Below are positions 8,378 to 17,240 of a stretch of 64,000 nucleotides of DNA, piece after piece. The translations under genes were made by a program, and so were the position numbers. Position 1 is the stretch's first letter. The number at the start of each line of letters is the position of its first letter. The notes beneath the pieces are model-generated. The model saw nothing but the letters and a program-made list of their open reading frames with translations, was not told the origin of the DNA and made no database searches. This DNA is from Flavonifractor sp. An10. GTDB lineage: Bacteria > Bacillota > Clostridia > Oscillospirales > Oscillospiraceae. Location: positions 62,001-126,000 of the forward strand of contig NZ_NFMB01000003.1 of assembly GCF_002161215.1 (NCBI RefSeq), in the 5' to 3' direction.

Positions 8378-8629
8378 ATGAAAAAACTGATTTCCTGTGA
8401 GTTTAATATCGACACCGCCTGTGTGGAGCTAAAATATTCTAACGGCAGCATGATTTCCATTAACTGTACTGCCGTTGAGGATGAGGTGGCGAATAACCGT
8501 TTCCAGCGGTCTGAACTGGACTGGCTCATCTACAACGATCCGCTGTCTTATGCGGAATTGATTTTGAATGGCGATCCGGAAGAATACCTGCGAACCGTAA
8601 CGGAGGCTCCACAGTTAGATTTCGATTGA
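8378..8629 (+). CDS. DUF6061-like small protein
   Basis: An 83-aa protein starting MKKLISCEFNIDTACVELKY with an acidic C-terminus. It resembles small DUF6061 proteins common on Clostridia mobile elements; function unknown. TTTTGGAGG precedes ATG 8378, which is why this start is preferred over an upstream one that would reach back into the host gene. First gene inside the left end, followed by a strong terminator. Confidence 0.75.
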   Translation: MKKLISCEFNIDTACVELKYSNGSMISINCTAVEDEVANNRFQRSELDWLIYNDPLSYAELILNGDPEEYLRTVTEAPQLDFD

Positions 8630-8637
8630 TAAGCAAA

Positions 8638-8682
8638 GCCGCCAGAGGCACATCCAAGGAATGATGCCTCTGGCGGCTTTTT
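8638..8682 (+). terminator. terminator between the DUF6061-like gene and hsdR
   Basis: GCCGCCAGAGGCA (8638-8650) pairs with TGCCTCTGGCGGC (8665-8677), followed by T5. It separates the small gene from the convergent hsdR. Confidence 0.9.
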
Positions 8683-8704
8683 CGCATAGAGAATTCGTAG
8701 ATTT

Positions 8705-11653
8705 TTATGGATGCTGCTGGCTATTTGTCTGGTATGTGGAATTAAATGCGCTATCAAACAACCACTTTCTGAAAGAAGGATTGTTCTGAACTTCCCTGAA
8801 AAGTTCAAGCCCGCTTTGCATACTGTTCAATACAGCTTCATGGGCCGCACGGTCACTTTCGTCACGAGCATTCTGCTTGTCGGAGTATTGCATAGCATTG
8901 TTATATCGTTCATCTTTGCGGACGCTTTCAATAATATCGTTGATCTGCTTCTTAACTTTATCTTCGTCTGTCCATTCGATGTTGCCGAAAATATCATGGA
9001 ATTCCTTTAGGATATTTGTCAGCGAATCGAGTTCTGGGACATCAATGCCGGTACTGGTACTAACTGGAACAGGAGCAATTTCACCATTTTCGTTTTCTAA
9101 CTGTATACGCATGGTTTCTTGGGCTTCTGCACGATAGCTTTCCAGGTCAACATCTTCCAACAAACCCTCGGTATAATCTTCACCTTCAGGCTTTGGAAGT
9201 TTAGGAAGTAAAAGAGTTAGGAAGATAGACAATTTTTCCCACTGAATGCTGCCATACGGGAGGATTGCAGAAAGAAAATTGTAGGTGCGTACAAAAGTTT
9301 TGGCACTGCTTTTAAAATCAATCTGATCTTCCATAATTAAATCTTTATAGACCTCAACGCATCGATCAAGTATCGGATCGAGAACTTCACGAGGTTCATT
9401 GGCCAGATATCGTTCAACCAATGTATCCACATCTTGATCATTGAACACTTGAATTGACTCCATAGTGTCAATTAAATCATTAAGCTTATTTACGTCCGTT
9501 TCTCCAGAAAGTATGGTGGTTTTATAATAACGATCGAAAGCCTGTTTGATAATTCCTGGTTCGTTGACAAAGTCCAGAATGAACGTGTCCTTTTTATCTG
9601 GATGACTTCTATTTAGTCGAGAAAGTGTCTGCACTGCTTTAATATCTGACAGGCCCTTATCTACATACATGGTATGCAGCAAAGGCTCATCAAAACCCGT
9701 CTGAAATTTGTTGGCAACGATCAGAATTCGGTACGGGTCTGCCTTGAATGTTTTCTCAATTTTCGCACTCGGAAAACCATTCAAATCTGCTTCTGTAACT
9801 TGCTTTCCTTCGTACTCCGCAGTCCCAGAAAATGCAACAATCGCCTTAAACGGGCTCTTTCTTTCCTCCAGAAGTTTAGAGATTTCCTTGTAATATTCAA
9901 TGGCCCTTTTGATAGAACTACTGATTACCATAGCCCTGGCCTTGCCACCGACTTTTCCCTTCGCAATCACTTCTGTATGGAAATGCTCCACGATGATCTT
10001 AGACTTTTCGTGAATTGCATATTGGTTCGATTCCACATAGTAGCGCAGTAACCGTTGCGCACGTTTTTTATCAAACTGCGGGTCATCTTCAACGGTTTTT
10101 GCCAATTTATAATAGCTTTGCACCGGCGTGAAATACTTTAGCACATCCATGATAAAGCCTTCTTCGATAGCCTGCTTCATGGTATAAACATAATGAGGCT
10201 CAGGCTTCGTGGTTCCGTCTGGAAGAGGTACTTTTTTGCCAAACATCTCTAATGTCTTATTCTTTGGTGTAGCAGTAAAGGCAAAATAGCTGGCATTTTT
10301 AACCATTTTCCTGCCTTCAATAATGGTATTGATTTTATCTTCCAGCTCATCCTCATCTTCATAGACACTTCCGGAAAGGACCATGTTCATCTTTGCAGAC
10401 AAGGAACCATTTTGACTGGAATGAGCTTCATCAATCAAAATGGCAAAGTTTTTATCTTTATGTACTTCGCCAATGTCATCCAGAATAAACTGGAACTTAT
10501 GGACGATAGTAATGATGATTTTCTTGCCCTCTTTTAGAAGCTGTTTTAGGTCACTGGAACTTTTGGCCCAACCAACTGTTGCGGACACCTGCATAAATTG
10601 CTTGATAGTATCTTTAATCTGTTTATCCAGATTGATACGATCTGTTACGACGATAACGGTGTCGAAGATTTCTTTTCCACTGTCATTCTTTAGTGTTACA
10701 AGTTGGTGTGCCAACCATGCGATAGAATTGGACTTTCCGGAACCAGCACTATGCTGGATCAAATATCGCCCGCCGACACCATCTCGTTTTGCATCTGCCA
10801 ACAGAGACTTTACCACAGAAAGCTGATGGTAACGTGGGAACACTTGCTTATATGTTATAGCACCAGTATCCTCATCTTTTTCAGCAATGACTTGAGCATA
10901 GTTTTCAATAATATTGGACAGCTCATCCTTGGTCAAAATCTCTTTCCAAAGATAATCGGTTTTGATACCGTTTGGATTTGGCGGGTTGCCTGCACCGTCA
11001 TTAAATCCTTTGTTAAATGGCAGGAACCAAGACTTTTTTCCTTTCAGCTCCGTGCACATTCTTATCTCGTTATCATCGACAGCAAAGTGAACAATACAAC
11101 GCTTGAAACTAAACAGCACCTTATCTGGAGTACGGTCATTTTTGTACTGTTCTACCGCATCAAACACATTCTGTTTGGTAAGCTGATTTTTCAGCTCCAT
11201 AGTGATTACTGGCAGACCATTGATAAAAATACATACATCCAGAGCCAGACGAGGATTGAAGCTGGAATATTGCAGCTGCCGAGTAACGCTGAAAATATTC
11301 TTTTCGTACAACTCGGCTGCTTCTGGATTATGGATAGAAGGGCGAACATAGAATAAGTCCAAACGCAGATGTTTATAACGTATACCTTTACGAAGCAACT
11401 CAATAACGCCATCATTTTTCAGTTTCTTATCCAGCTGCTTTAAAAAACGTTCTTTTTCCAGATCACTATCCAGAATGTGAAGTTCATCCATTGCCTTTTT
11501 CTGCGTGGACAACAGGAATCGGAACAATCTACCTTCGTCGATGGCATATTCTTTATGATACTCGCTTGTATCGCCTTGCTCATAGCCATTGTTATTGACC
11601 AGTGAGTCTACAATTAAAGTTTCAAAACCATTTTCCTTTGTATTACTCGGCAT
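8705..11653 (-). CDS. hsdR: type I restriction enzyme R subunit
   Basis: A 982-aa restriction and translocation subunit. The N-terminal PD-(D/E)XK nuclease core is visible around LDVCIFINGLPVITMELKNQ (acidic-x-Lys in ELK). The SF2 motor carries Walker A (HSAGSGKSNS), DEAH (LIDEAHSSQ), TATPKN (motif III) and QTGFDEPLLHTM. ATG 11653 (MPSNTKENGFE) overlaps the end of hsdS by 11 nt, typical translational coupling. With HsdM and HsdS it would cut unmethylated DNA, but hsdS is interrupted, so activity in this strain is doubtful. Confidence 0.95.
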   Translation of the reverse strand: MPSNTKENGFETLIVDSLVNNNGYEQGDTSEYHKEYAIDEGRLFRFLLSTQKKAMDELHILDSDLEKERFLKQLDKKLKNDGVIELLRKGIRYKHLRLDLFYVRPSIHNPEAAELYEKNIFSVTRQLQYSSFNPRLALDVCIFINGLPVITMELKNQLTKQNVFDAVEQYKNDRTPDKVLFSFKRCIVHFAVDDNEIRMCTELKGKKSWFLPFNKGFNDGAGNPPNPNGIKTDYLWKEILTKDELSNIIENYAQVIAEKDEDTGAITYKQVFPRYHQLSVVKSLLADAKRDGVGGRYLIQHSAGSGKSNSIAWLAHQLVTLKNDSGKEIFDTVIVVTDRINLDKQIKDTIKQFMQVSATVGWAKSSSDLKQLLKEGKKIIITIVHKFQFILDDIGEVHKDKNFAILIDEAHSSQNGSLSAKMNMVLSGSVYEDEDELEDKINTIIEGRKMVKNASYFAFTATPKNKTLEMFGKKVPLPDGTTKPEPHYVYTMKQAIEEGFIMDVLKYFTPVQSYYKLAKTVEDDPQFDKKRAQRLLRYYVESNQYAIHEKSKIIVEHFHTEVIAKGKVGGKARAMVISSSIKRAIEYYKEISKLLEERKSPFKAIVAFSGTAEYEGKQVTEADLNGFPSAKIEKTFKADPYRILIVANKFQTGFDEPLLHTMYVDKGLSDIKAVQTLSRLNRSHPDKKDTFILDFVNEPGIIKQAFDRYYKTTILSGETDVNKLNDLIDTMESIQVFNDQDVDTLVERYLANEPREVLDPILDRCVEVYKDLIMEDQIDFKSSAKTFVRTYNFLSAILPYGSIQWEKLSIFLTLLLPKLPKPEGEDYTEGLLEDVDLESYRAEAQETMRIQLENENGEIAPVPVSTSTGIDVPELDSLTNILKEFHDIFGNIEWTDEDKVKKQINDIIESVRKDERYNNAMQYSDKQNARDESDRAAHEAVLNSMQSGLELFREVQNNPSFRKWLFDSAFNSTYQTNSQQHP

Positions 11654-12104
11654 CCTCTGCCACCTCCTCTGTATCATCCGGTGTATCTGCTACATCGATT
11701 TCGGTATCATCCTCCCGTATGTATTTTGGAATTACCACATCACGCACATCAATCTGACCAGTTACAACATCAGAAATCAAACGGGTACGATATTCTCTCA
11801 AGAGGTCAATTTCCTTCTGGAATGATGGGAGTACACTATCGATTTTGGCTACCTCTACATTGATATAATCGGCAATAGCTTTTTGCTCTTCCAAGGGGAT
11901 TAATGGCAAATCTACTTTCACGAAATTAGAATATCTTAAATCCTGCCCATCCCGGATGAATTCTGATGTGCCCTGCAATGCTTTGATGTATGATTTTGAT
12001 TTTAACAACCACTTGAAGTATTGTGTGCAAACCATTTCCTGGGGAAGTAATACGACATAATGCCATGTTACACATCCAGTAATTTCGCAAAGCTCAATAC
12101 CACC
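11643..12104 (-). pseudogene. hsdS: hsdS 3' fragment (split by IS110 element)
   Basis: C-terminal 153 codons of the specificity subunit: reads GGIELCEITGCVTWHYVVLL from the insertion edge, continues through LPLIPLEEQKAIADYI, the second conserved coiled-coil region (VLPSFQKEIDLLREYRTRLI), and ends in an acidic tail. The codon before the IS edge continues exactly the hsdS 5' fragment (13724-14617): SLRSFQ joined to GGIE. Translation from an internal ATG at 12035 is possible but would give only the end of the second target-recognition domain. Confidence 0.92.
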
Positions 12105-12234
12105 TTGCTACGAAAATAAGTAGCGAGGGCGTGAACCTTGACAAACAGGCTTTCAACGCCTCATGAAAAACCATCGCAGCACAAAAAGCGGCAGGCCAAA
12201 ACCTGTCGCCGGCCGAAGTATGGTACAGTGGGAA

Positions 12235-13473
12235 TCAGCCTGGTGCCACCACAAAGTACCCCAGCTTTTGCAGTTCGTTCACCATACGGCTGGCCCGTTT
12301 GCGCTCACTTTGTTTTCTGCGGATCTCAAAACAGTCTTCGTTGTATGGAGAACCTGTCTTCAACATCGTGTAAATCAGCGCCAGCAGTTTGCGAGCCAAA
12401 GCAATCGTTGCACGTTTAGCGCCCTTCCGCTGTTTTATCCTCCAGTACCAACCGGAGAGGTACAAGCTTCGTTTTCCGGAGATGACCCATCCCACCTCAC
12501 AGAGCATACTCTTCAGATACGGATTACCTTTGTTAATGTGAGCACTCTTGCGTTTTCCGGCACTCTCGTTGTTACCGGGACTCAAACCGGCCCAGGAGCA
12601 TATATGCTGGGAATCCGGAAAGGCACTCATATCGGTACCAATCTCCGCGATAATGGCTGCTGCCGCAGTTACATCAATACCCGGTATGGAGCACAGGAGG
12701 CTCAATGCCTCTTCGTGCTTTATGATCTCTTTCGTAATAGCGTCCTCCACAGTATGCCGGTGCTGTTCAAGTGCTTCCAAGTGCCCAAATATCATGCGAA
12801 GAAAGCCGCGCTGGTGCTCCGAGAGCGAACCGTTCAAGGCAATCAGTATTTCGTCGATACGTTTCCGGGTCTGTGTTTTCAGACACCGATCCAGAGCTTC
12901 CCGCGAAATATTTCCGTATTCCATGAGATGACGGATGATGTTTCGCCCGGAAGCGCCAAATGCGTCCGACAGAAACGCTGTGAAGCGGAAACCGGAGCTT
13001 TGCAGAAATTTATCGATGCGATTCTTTTGGGCGGTAATGTCGCGAACGATGCTCTTACGATACCGGGTCAGATGCCGCAGTTCCCGGAAGGTCTTATCTG
13101 GGATAAAACTTCCCTTTAGTAATCCGGCACGGAGCAATGTGGCGATCCATTGCGCGTCCCGCATATCCGTTTTGCGCCCAGGCACATTCTTCATGTGGCG
13201 GGCATTCACGACCAGAATGCTGATCTGCCCATCAAAACATGGCTCCAGCATTTCGTAAATAGGCTGCCAGTAGATCCCGGTGCTCTCCATAGCGACATAG
13301 CGGCACTCTGCTTCCAACACCCAATCCCGCAGTTTCCGCATTTCCGGGATAAGTGTGCTGAAGGAGCGAATCTCGATTTCCGGATCGGTGCCCAGTTCAC
13401 CTTTGGCAAGACAGGCAACAATAACGTCACGATGAATATCCAGTCCCATGGCGCAGGTCAATATGTCTTGCAT
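12235..13473 (-). CDS. IS110-family transposase (DEDD recombinase)
   Basis: A 412-aa transposase with an N-terminal RuvC-like DEDD domain: Asp in AMGLDIHRD, Glu in AMESTGIYW, Asp residues in GRKTDMRDAQW. The C-terminal Tnp_20 domain carries IPGIDVTAAAAIIAEIG and SWAGLSPGNNESAGKRKSAH with the catalytic serine region. ATG 13473 (MQDILTCAMGLD) has AGGGAGGG upstream; an earlier in-frame start would intrude into the likely bridge-RNA region. IS110 proteins recombine DNA under guidance of a bispecific bridge RNA. Confidence 0.95.
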   Translation of the reverse strand: MQDILTCAMGLDIHRDVIVACLAKGELGTDPEIEIRSFSTLIPEMRKLRDWVLEAECRYVAMESTGIYWQPIYEMLEPCFDGQISILVVNARHMKNVPGRKTDMRDAQWIATLLRAGLLKGSFIPDKTFRELRHLTRYRKSIVRDITAQKNRIDKFLQSSGFRFTAFLSDAFGASGRNIIRHLMEYGNISREALDRCLKTQTRKRIDEILIALNGSLSEHQRGFLRMIFGHLEALEQHRHTVEDAITKEIIKHEEALSLLCSIPGIDVTAAAAIIAEIGTDMSAFPDSQHICSWAGLSPGNNESAGKRKSAHINKGNPYLKSMLCEVGWVISGKRSLYLSGWYWRIKQRKGAKRATIALARKLLALIYTMLKTGSPYNEDCFEIRRKQSERKRASRMVNELQKLGYFVVAPG

Positions 13474-13723
13474 CAAATCCCTCCCTGAATTATGCAGGCT
13501 GGGAATTGCCCGGGTGGGTATCCGAACTTTGCTACTCGTGCTCTTCACTTATGTGACGCAACATACTGCTGTTCTCTTGGGCAACTCGTCCACGTTGAAC
13601 AAACGGGGTGAAAATCCACCAAGGTGCAACCGGACTACGCCTGCTGTATTCAGTTTAGCAAATCCTTCGGTTAACGCACAGACTATATTTTCATTCTCAG
13701 CTGTGATGGCATTTCATGAGGCG
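13474..13723 (-). ncRNA. candidate bridge RNA region of the IS110 element
   Basis: A 250-nt non-coding end upstream of the transposase, where IS110-group elements encode their bridge RNA. Two short matches are visible: RNA CACCUUG (template 13620-13626) is complementary to CAAGGTG at the hsdS insertion site, and GTAGCAA (13535-13529) equals the element's far end (12111-12105). Such 7-mers can occur by chance, and the order of guides was not resolved, so boundaries and pairing are provisional. Confidence 0.45.
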
Positions 13724-14617
13724 TTGAAAACTGCGTAAACTAATTACAAAATTACCCAGATCTACATGTTTCCAATTATCCAGCCCCTGATTGGCAACGA
13801 CAATTCGCCTGCCCTCCCTACGCATGTATTCTTCTTGTGAAATAATCCCATATTTTTGGCTGGCGGTTGCAGACACATCCTCATCTCTACGACGTTCCTT
13901 GCCTTCGACAAATACTCTTTTGGAAGGAATCATTTTCCAGTGAGCCGGAATGTTTCCCATCCAGCAGCCCGGAATGTTTTGAACTGGGACAGTTGGATCA
14001 ATTCCTTTTGTAACGGCATTATTTATAAGGGTGACTTTACGTTCCTCGAGCAGCTTGATTTGCTTTTGAAATCCATGAATCATGTGGTTGATTTTAGATA
14101 TCTGCCAATCCAGATAACGAACAATCTGATCTTGCTCTTCACGAGGTGGTACAGGAATATAAATATTTCGCATTTCTTCCCATTTTGTAGTCCATAGATC
14201 AGAAACAAGTCCCTTTCCATTTCTATAAAACTCTTCAGAGAAGTAATGATTTCTCAAAAGATAGTGGTAAAAGTTTACGTTTAATTCATGATGCGGTTTC
14301 AAAACGGTGATAATTAGGGAAGCAGAACCATCATAGTTTGACATACCGCCTGATCCTTTACGATCAGAACGACTATTGATGGCAAAATCACCTTTCCTAA
14401 TTAGCTTTCTGTTATCCCCATTATCAGTTTTAACAGCAGTGTCCAGCTGAGGAACCACTCCCATTTTCCCAACGGAAAGAGGAGGATAATCTTTATCGGA
14501 AACTTTCTCCCTACGCTCGGAAAAAACCTTCCGCATTTTTGTAGATACCCAGTTTACCGGGATGCTATTATACCAAACAGCTTCTTTTGAACTTTTATAT
14601 TTTTCATATCTTCTCAT
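13724..14617 (-). pseudogene. hsdS: hsdS 5' fragment (split by IS110 element)
   Basis: First 298 codons of the type I specificity subunit: complete first target-recognition domain, the central conserved coiled-coil region (PPREEQDQIVRYLDWQISKI to LLEERKVTLINNAVTKG) and the start of the second domain (GNIPAHWKMIPSKRVF to FVISLRSFQ). Reading continues 8 codons into IS sequence, then stops at 13697. ATG 14617 lies 4 nt after hsdM. Half-length HsdS proteins can dimerise and give working enzymes with palindromic targets, so some activity is possible. Confidence 0.92.
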
Positions 14618-14621
14618 TGCA

Positions 14622-16448
14622 TCAGCCCCCTAAAATTCCTTCCAGAAGGCCGTCGGTTTCACGCTCGATTGCTCGAATATCCTGAGTAATTTCCTCCAGC
14701 GTGCGTAGCTGTACTGGTTGATAGAAATACTTTGTAAAGGACAGCTCATATCCTATTTTTTCAGAACCCGGTTTGATAAACACATCCGGCGCATACGGTC
14801 TGACCTCATTTTCAATAAAGGCTTCGATACCACCCTCGTAAGTGAATGGAATAATCTCCTTGTCGCTGTTTGGTTTCACAGGTTTACCTTTCTTATCCAG
14901 AATTGGCTTTCCGTTTTCATCATATTTGGGGGTGTACACAGGTACTTCCCAATAACCGAACTCGTAGGTATCAAATACCTTGCTGTAACGTTCATCGGCC
15001 TGATCAAACGCCATATACAATTCCAGAATGTGCTCCCTAATAGCTTTGTCAACCTCACAGTTCTTTTCGCCCAGATTCTTACGCAGAGGTTTTTTGAAGG
15101 AGGTGGCATCAATCAGCTGTACTTTACCCTTGCGCCGCTCCTCCTTTTTATTAGCAAGAACCCAGATGTATGTACTAATTCCGGTGTTATAGAACATCTT
15201 TTCCGGAACAGCAACAATTGCTTCCAACAAATCCTGTTCCAGAATGTACTGACGCAAATTGGACGGCCCTTGACCAGCTTTTCCGGTAAAGAGAGATGAG
15301 CCGTTGTGAACCTCAACAATACGGCTGCCTAACACGGTGTCCCTTTTCATTTTGCTGATATTATTGGCAAGGAACAACATCTGTGGATCGCTGATATCCG
15401 GAATCAAAGAGAAGTCTTCACCCTTGTAATTCACACGGAAACGAGTATCTGTGATATCGTCTTTTTTGATGTCACCCCATGCTTTCAGATCCGTTTTCCA
15501 AGGAGTTCCAAAGGGAGGATTGGAGAGCATAAAGTCAAAGGACTCTCCGGCAAAACCATCGTTAGAGATAGTAGAACCAAAGAAAATATTATTTGCCTGC
15601 GTACCCTCGCCTTTAACCAGCATATCACTGCGGGCAATTGCATAGGTCTCGTCGGAGTTCTCCTGACCATAAAGATGGATGGATATTTTCTTGTCCGTTT
15701 CCTTTGCTATTTCCTGAATACGCTCTTCAGCAACGGTCAACATGCCACCTGTTCCACAGGCCCCATCATAGATGCGGTAGGTTGTACTTTGAATTTTATC
15801 CTTTACCGGCACAAACGCCAAATCGGTAATCAATTCTACAATATCACGGGGGGTAAAATGGCGTCCGGCATCAGTAATATTGGTTTCTTCGTTGAATTTA
15901 CGGATTACCTCTTCAAACACCGTTCCCATGGTATGGTTATCCAGTGCAGGCTGTACAATATTGCCCTGTGCATCGTACACAGGACGGTTTGAGAGGTTAA
16001 CGGTAGAATCGGTAAACTTACTTATGAGCAAGCCCAAAATATCATGCTCTGAGAGTTTATCAATCTGATTTCTAAACTCAAAGCGTTTGATAATATCCTG
16101 CACGTTCTGAGAAAAACCATTCAAATACAAGATAAAGTCAGCTTTTAATTGTTGCTGATTTGTGCGGGATTTCAAGTCGGACAATGTATAAGGGGAGCTA
16201 TTGCAAAAAGCTTCTCCTGCCACACTGCACAGAGCTTCGTCCTGCTCAGTAATACCAGCAGCATCCAACTGTGCTTTCATTTTCAGAACTTTTTCTTTTG
16301 TAGGTTCCAAAACTGCATCAAAACGGCGGATCACCATCATTGGCAGAATAATCTTTCTGTAATCACCCACATCATAAGTATCTACCAGGCAGTCGTTGGC
16401 AATGCCGAACAAAAACGATACGATCTGCCCAAAATTCGATTTATCCAT
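14622..16448 (-). CDS. hsdM: type I restriction-modification DNA methyltransferase
   Basis: A 608-aa N6-adenine methyltransferase subunit. HsdM N-terminal helical domain, SAM-binding region (DGACGTGGML), catalytic NPPF in MLSNPPFGTPW, and a C-terminal helical extension. Its ATG overlaps the stop of the upstream XRE gene (TAATG), and hsdS starts 4 nt downstream, so XRE-hsdM-hsdS-hsdR is one operon. Without HsdS it has no sequence specificity. Confidence 0.95.
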   Translation of the reverse strand: MDKSNFGQIVSFLFGIANDCLVDTYDVGDYRKIILPMMVIRRFDAVLEPTKEKVLKMKAQLDAAGITEQDEALCSVAGEAFCNSSPYTLSDLKSRTNQQQLKADFILYLNGFSQNVQDIIKRFEFRNQIDKLSEHDILGLLISKFTDSTVNLSNRPVYDAQGNIVQPALDNHTMGTVFEEVIRKFNEETNITDAGRHFTPRDIVELITDLAFVPVKDKIQSTTYRIYDGACGTGGMLTVAEERIQEIAKETDKKISIHLYGQENSDETYAIARSDMLVKGEGTQANNIFFGSTISNDGFAGESFDFMLSNPPFGTPWKTDLKAWGDIKKDDITDTRFRVNYKGEDFSLIPDISDPQMLFLANNISKMKRDTVLGSRIVEVHNGSSLFTGKAGQGPSNLRQYILEQDLLEAIVAVPEKMFYNTGISTYIWVLANKKEERRKGKVQLIDATSFKKPLRKNLGEKNCEVDKAIREHILELYMAFDQADERYSKVFDTYEFGYWEVPVYTPKYDENGKPILDKKGKPVKPNSDKEIIPFTYEGGIEAFIENEVRPYAPDVFIKPGSEKIGYELSFTKYFYQPVQLRTLEEITQDIRAIERETDGLLEGILGG

Positions 16449-16663
16449 TATTCCTTAGTCCTTTCATCTGTAAGTTCCATAATGTCAGAGATGTCACACT
16501 TCAAAACACTGCATATTTTCACAAGCACCTCGGTATTAACATTTTCATTTTTCCCGAGCTTTGCAAGGGCTGCTGTGGTAATTCCAGCTTCTTTACGCAA
16601 CATTGTTTTCGTCATATCTCTGTCAATCAACAGCTTCCAAAGCTTTTTGTAGGATACAGCCAT
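16448..16663 (-). CDS. XRE regulator of the R-M operon
   Basis: A 71-aa Cro/C1-type protein (MAVSYKKLWKLLIDRDMTKT, then LRKEAGITTAALAKLGKNENV), consisting of little more than a helix-turn-helix domain. Translationally coupled to hsdM. A palindrome just upstream (16693-16707) is a plausible operator. Such controllers delay restriction until methylation is complete. Confidence 0.88.
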   Translation of the reverse strand: MAVSYKKLWKLLIDRDMTKTMLRKEAGITTAALAKLGKNENVNTEVLVKICSVLKCDISDIMELTDERTKE

Positions 16664-16692
16664 GCCTAACTCCTTCCTTCAATAAACCAAAT

Positions 16693-16707
16693 ATCTAAAA
16701 TTTAGAT
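16693..16707. promoter_or_regulatory. operator palindrome upstream of the R-M operon
   Basis: ATCTAAA-A-TTTAGAT, perfect 7-bp arms, 30 nt upstream of the XRE start codon. Likely binding site of the small XRE controller; inferred from position and symmetry. Confidence 0.5.
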
Positions 16708-16782
16708 TTCATATTTAAGTATATAACATTTGGTCAAAAAATCATAGTACCAAATGGACATTAAAAAATTCAGAAAACGCAC

Positions 16783-16840
16783 TTGACTTTCTTTGTGTTG
16801 CCGTATATAATGGTGTTAGAAATAAGCGAACACGCTTATT
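16783..16840 (+). promoter_or_regulatory. promoter and operator of the ImmR/IrrE-like pair
   Basis: TTGACT (16783-16788), 17-nt spacer, TATAAT (16806-16811), then a perfect inverted repeat AATAAGCG-4 nt-CGCTTATT (16821-16840) spanning the expected start of transcription. A bound repressor would block the polymerase, so autoregulation by the XRE protein encoded next is likely. Confidence 0.75.
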
Positions 16841-16860
16841 TCTATCAAGGAGGAAGTGCT

Positions 16861-17238
16861 ATGAATGGCAAGTTCGGAGAATTTATCGCTGAAAAGCGAA
16901 AATCCCGTGGATTGACACTGCGTGGGCTGGCGGCCGAATTAGGAATTGTACCAGCGTACATGAGTGATATCGAAAAGGGGCATCGTTATCCCCCTGATAA
17001 AGATAAACTATACGAATTATCCCGTATTTTGTGCCTGTCCGAAGATGAAACCAACACCATGTTCGATTTGGCCGCAGGTGAAAAGGAAAACACTGTGTCT
17101 CCTGATCTGCCGGAATATATCATGGGAAATGAGCAAGTACGTGTTGCACTTCGTATGGCACGTGACAACAACGCCTCCAGTGAAGTATGGCAAAAAGTCA
17201 TTGAAATGATGGAGGAACAGGAGCGAGGTAAGAAATAA
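16861..17238 (+). CDS. ImmR-like XRE repressor
   Basis: A 125-aa regulator: N-terminal helix-turn-helix (RGLTLRGLAAELGIVPAYMS, then DIEKGHRYPPDK) and a short helical C-terminus. AAGGAGG precedes ATG 16861. The next gene, 2 nt downstream, encodes an IrrE/ImmA-type metalloprotease, the classic partner that cleaves such repressors after DNA damage or loss of immunity signals. It probably represses element genes and itself. Confidence 0.85.
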   Translation: MNGKFGEFIAEKRKSRGLTLRGLAAELGIVPAYMSDIEKGHRYPPDKDKLYELSRILCLSEDETNTMFDLAAGEKENTVSPDLPEYIMGNEQVRVALRMARDNNASSEVWQKVIEMMEEQERGKK

Positions 17239-17240
17239 GT

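Larger units (their letters stand above)
12108..13723 (-). mobile_element. IS110-family insertion sequence in hsdS
   Basis: About 1.6 kb between the two hsdS halves. CAA is present at both edges (12105-12107 and 13724-13726) and counted once in the restored gene, so it is either a short duplication or the crossover core. An 18-bp sequence, TTTCAACGCCTCATGAAA, lies at 12151-12168 and inverted at 13712-13729; at one end it is subterminal and at the other it overlaps hsdS bases. The transposase is read in the hsdS direction. About 250 nt of non-coding DNA precede it and about 125 nt follow it. Confidence 0.88.

Noticed and set aside
12163-13119. 318-codon plus-strand frame in the IS element
   Set aside because: Antisense to the IS110 transposase, with no ribosome site or domain.
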